Below, one piece after another: positions 6,239 to 8,019 of a stretch of DNA of 8,019 nt. The first letter of the stretch is position 1. Each line of letters starts with the position of its first letter. The stretch is from an uncultured Eubacteriales bacterium (lineage in GTDB: Bacteria; Bacillota; Clostridia; Oscillospirales; CAG-272). Below the pieces are notes generated by a model. That model saw only the letters and a list, made by a program, of their open reading frames with translations. It was not told where the DNA came from and ran no database searches. The position numbers were made by a program, and so were the translations under genes. The DNA is taken from contig USGH01000106.1 of NCBI GenBank assembly GCA_900554225.1, positions 1 to 8,019 of the forward strand, written 5' to 3'.

Positions 6239-6718
6239 ATTCTTACCAAAATGCGCTTCCACTTCTTCAGGGGTGAGAATGTGGACAGCGCGGTCGGTGA
6301 AAAGATGTCCGTCCAGGTGGTCAAGCTCATGGCAGAGCGCGCGCGCACCGAGATCCTCCCCGGTCACGGTGATCTCCTCGCCGTTCAGGTTCAGGGCGCG
6401 CACCGTCACTTTTTTCGGACGATGCGTGATTCCCCAGACGTCCGGCACGGACAGACAGCCCTCCAGATCTTCCTGCTCGCCCTCGCTTTCGATGATCTCC
6501 GGGTTGATCAGGCAGTACAGCTCGTCGTCCACCTCGACCAGCACCATGCGTCGGAGAATACCGACCTGCGGTGCCGCGAGTCCCACTCCGTTCGCTTCAT
6601 AGAGCGTTTCTTCCATATCTTCTGCAAGCTGCCGGATGCGTGGGGTGATCTCCGTTACGGGACGGCAGGTTTTGCGCAAAATCGGGGCGCCTTCTTTGAC
6701 AATATTGAGTATAGCCAT
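6236..6718 (-). CDS. def: Peptide deformylase
   Basis: This 160-residue metalloenzyme removes the formyl group from the N-terminal Met of new proteins, reversing the modification made by its neighbour Fmt. The three deformylase motifs are present: GVGLAAPQ (44-51), EGCLS (86-90, metal-ligand C88) and HELDH (130-134, ligands H130 and H134, catalytic E131). Length and motif form suit an ordinary active bacterial deformylase. The ATG at 6718 (MAILNIVKEG) matches the usual N-terminus, but no clear ribosome binding site stands before it. A TTG at 6739 would add seven residues (MSDADTN) and has AAAGGA 13 nt upstream, so the longer form is possible. The gene lies about 150 nt after priA and 10 nt before fmt. 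Confidence 0.95.
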   Translation of the reverse strand: MAILNIVKEGAPILRKTCRPVTEITPRIRQLAEDMEETLYEANGVGLAAPQVGILRRMVLVEVDDELYCLINPEIIESEGEQEDLEGCLSVPDVWGITHRPKKVTVRALNLNGEEITVTGEDLGARALCHELDHLDGHLFTDRAVHILTPEEVEAHFGKN

Positions 6719-6745
6719 ATTTGTATCTGCGTCAGACAATAGGTC

Positions 6746-6755
6746 GGACGCGTCC
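6746..6755. repeat. Perfect 10-bp palindrome upstream of def
   Basis: GGACGCGTCC is its own reverse complement. It lies just upstream of the alternative TTG start of def and overlaps the AAAGGA ribosome-binding-like sequence (6753-6758). It could be a chance palindrome or a small mRNA stem affecting initiation. Confidence 0.3.
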
Positions 6756-6776
6756 TTTCTGTCTCAGGATATACGC

Positions 6777-6862
6777 TATGTATCCGTTGGTTTTGTACCG
6801 GGGGCTTCGTCTAAAACCGACCGGAAGACAGCGCTTTTTGAATCATTACTTATGTATCCGTT
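6777..6862. repeat. Direct repeat of TATGTATCCGTT in the priA-def spacer
   Basis: TATGTATCCGTT occurs at 6777-6788 and 6851-6862, start to start 74 bp. Both copies are followed by T/G bases and GG (the second has one extra T). The spacer between priA and def is otherwise free of genes. Between the copies the minus strand has GGTTTT and AAAACC arms separated by 18 nt, which could form a weak hairpin. No convincing promoter or terminator was found. The embedded 10-mer ACGGATACAT (complement) recurs at 1017-1026 and 727-736. Confidence 0.5.
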
Positions 6863-6871
6863 TGGTGACGG

Positions 6872-8019
6872 TCAGATCGATGTCGGATTGAGATCCACGG
6901 AGAGATGCACCTGTCGGTCCTTCCAGCTTGCCGCGCGTTCGTCGTTTCCGGTATCCTCGCGCAGAAGTGCGGACGACGGCTTGCCAAATTCCACAAGCAG
7001 TCGGTCGAAAAAGGCGCGGGTCCGCTTGTTGAGCCGGCATTTCAGCACGAAGCGCATCCGGTACACGTTCTGAACGCGATACACCGGTGCTTCAAACGGC
7101 CCGTACAGCACAAGCGGGACATCCCGAAATTCGTCCGCGATGTAGGAGAGAAGCATATCCCGCAGGCGCACCATGATTCGGTTCAGGAAGCCCTCATCGT
7201 AGCCCGATACGGTCAATACCGCAATGTCGCAGAAGGGCGGAAAACAGAGTACCTTGCGCAGCCGGATCTCGCCCTCGTAAAATTTGCGGTAATCCTGCCG
7301 CGCCGCGAGATGGAGCACCTCGCTGTCGGGATTCCACGTCTGGATGATCGCCTGTCCCGGAATCTCTCCCCGACCTGCCCGACCGATCACCTGTGTGAGC
7401 AGCGCAAAGGTACGTTCGTTGGCGCGGTAATCGTCGATCAGCAGCGCACCGTCCGCATTCAGGACTCCGACCGTTGCCACGCGTGGAAAATCGTGTCCCT
7501 TTGTCACCATCTGCGTTCCGAGCAGTACATCCGCCTCTCCGGAACGGAATTTCTGGAGCAGCTCCTCATGGGAGAATTTGCCTCTGGTTGTGTCGAGATC
7601 CATGCGCACGATACGCAGATCGGGGAATAGAGAGGCAATATCGTCCTCCGCCTTCTGGGTGCCGCAGCCCATGAAGAGAAATTTGTCCTTGCCGCAGACG
7701 GGGCATTTGTCCGGTACTGTCGTGCGATAGCCGCACATGTGGCAGACGAGATAGCCGCCGTGCCGTTTTTCCTCCAGATAGCCCTCGCCATCCGTATCCG
7801 CGTCCGTATGTCCGCGTTTGCCGTTGGCATGATACGTCATGGAAACGGAGCAGTTGGGACACTGGATCGATTTGCCGCAGGAGCGACAGGAAACGAATTT
7901 GTGGTATCCGCGCCGATTGAGAAAGAGGATTGACTGGTTGCCCGCCGCCTTGTCCGCCATCAGCCGTTCTGCGAGTACCGTGCCGACCGGATTGCTGGGC
8001 GATTCCCCGCGCATATCAC
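6872..8019 (-). CDS. priA: Primosomal replication-restart helicase PriA, C-terminal part (5' end outside window)
   Basis: PriA is a 3'-5' DNA helicase that recognises stalled forks and starts primosome reassembly. Only the last 381 codons are here; the frame runs off the right edge (codon 8015-8017 is Asp, then MRGES..., matching the DMR region of PriA). Numbering from the Met at 8014, eight zinc-ligand cysteines appear as CRSC (43-46), CPNC (52-55), CHMC (91-94) and CPVC (104-107), binding two Zn ions. Helicase motifs follow: DLDTTRGK (139-146), GTQMVTKGHDFP (166-177) and QVIGRAGRG (208-216), then the C-terminal domain with CFPPF (257-261). Between YH (61-62) and CHMC there are 28 residues, where B. 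subtilis PriA has about 7: an acidic, Gly-rich insert (TDADTDGEG). The DNA-binding domain and Walker A region lie outside the window. It is first in the def-fmt operon order. Confidence 0.95.
   Translation of the reverse strand, partial: DMRGESPSNPVGTVLAERLMADKAAGNQSILFLNRRGYHKFVSCRSCGKSIQCPNCSVSMTYHANGKRGHTDADTDGEGYLEEKRHGGYLVCHMCGYRTTVPDKCPVCGKDKFLFMGCGTQKAEDDIASLFPDLRIVRMDLDTTRGKFSHEELLQKFRSGEADVLLGTQMVTKGHDFPRVATVGVLNADGALLIDDYRANERTFALLTQVIGRAGRGEIPGQAIIQTWNPDSEVLHLAARQDYRKFYEGEIRLRKVLCFPPFCDIAVLTVSGYDEGFLNRIMVRLRDMLLSYIADEFRDVPLVLYGPFEAPVYRVQNVYRMRFVLKCRLNKRTRAFFDRLLVEFGKPSSALLREDTGNDERAASWKDRQVHLSVDLNPTSI
7791..7816. repeat. Short tandem repeat inside the priA zinc-domain insert
   Basis: TCCGTATCCGCG (7791-7802) is followed directly by TCCGTATGTCCGCG (7803-7816), the same unit with GT added. 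It encodes part of the acidic insert between the two zinc-binding cysteine groups (GHTDADTDG). Replication slippage is a plausible origin of the extra residues. Confidence 0.45.

Noticed and set aside
6226..6348. N-terminal extension of fmt to an ATG at 6348
   Set aside because: It would overlap def by over 100 nt and add 41 residues absent from the family; the ATG at 6225 has a good ribosome binding site and the conserved MRIVFMGTPE start.
6904..7630. Long plus-strand frame antisense to priA (about 240 codons)
   Set aside because: It lies opposite the conserved PriA helicase motifs and has no motif or ribosome binding site of its own.

Overview
The window looks like a chromosomal housekeeping segment from an uncultured or little-studied member of the Clostridia (Bacillota), plausibly an Oscillospiraceae-like gut organism. 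This rests on gene order and on a by-eye impression of moderately GC-rich coding sequence, not on a search. Every gene supported here lies on the minus strand and reads from right to left: priA (3' part only) - def - fmt - zinc metallopeptidase (YugP-like) - rsmB - rlmN - PP2C phosphatase (prpC/stp) - Ser/Thr kinase (prkC/stk). This is the well-known Bacillota order priA-def-fmt-rsmB-rlmN-prpC-prkC, with one extra gene between fmt and rsmB. No RNA genes, mobile elements or CRISPR arrays were seen.

Right part (about 5266-8019): the C-terminal half of the replication-restart helicase PriA runs off the right edge. It is followed by peptide deformylase and methionyl-tRNA formyltransferase, which form the N-formyl-methionine start and removal pair. 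The def-fmt junction is tight, with the fmt ribosome binding site overlapping the def stop codon. The priA-def spacer carries a 12-bp direct repeat.

Middle (about 1878-5265): a membrane zinc metallopeptidase gene is set off by spacers of about 115 nt on each side, as if placed into an ancestral fmt-rsmB junction. Two ribosomal RNA methyltransferase genes follow, rsmB (16S m5C967) and rlmN (23S m2A2503/tRNA m2A37), only 9 nt apart.

Left part (1-1877): a PP2C-type phosphatase and its partner Hanks-type kinase form the Ser/Thr signalling pair. A 98-nt spacer between them holds a 10-bp imperfect hairpin. The kinase gene stops at residue 300, just after the catalytic domain. The same frame then stays open to the window edge and encodes a basic stretch followed by a hydrophobic stretch, which resembles the missing juxtamembrane and transmembrane region of PrkC. 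This apparent internal stop is the most notable point in the window. I see no new defence or accessory system here; the other findings are small-scale (repeats, spacers, an insert in the PriA zinc domain, start-site questions).
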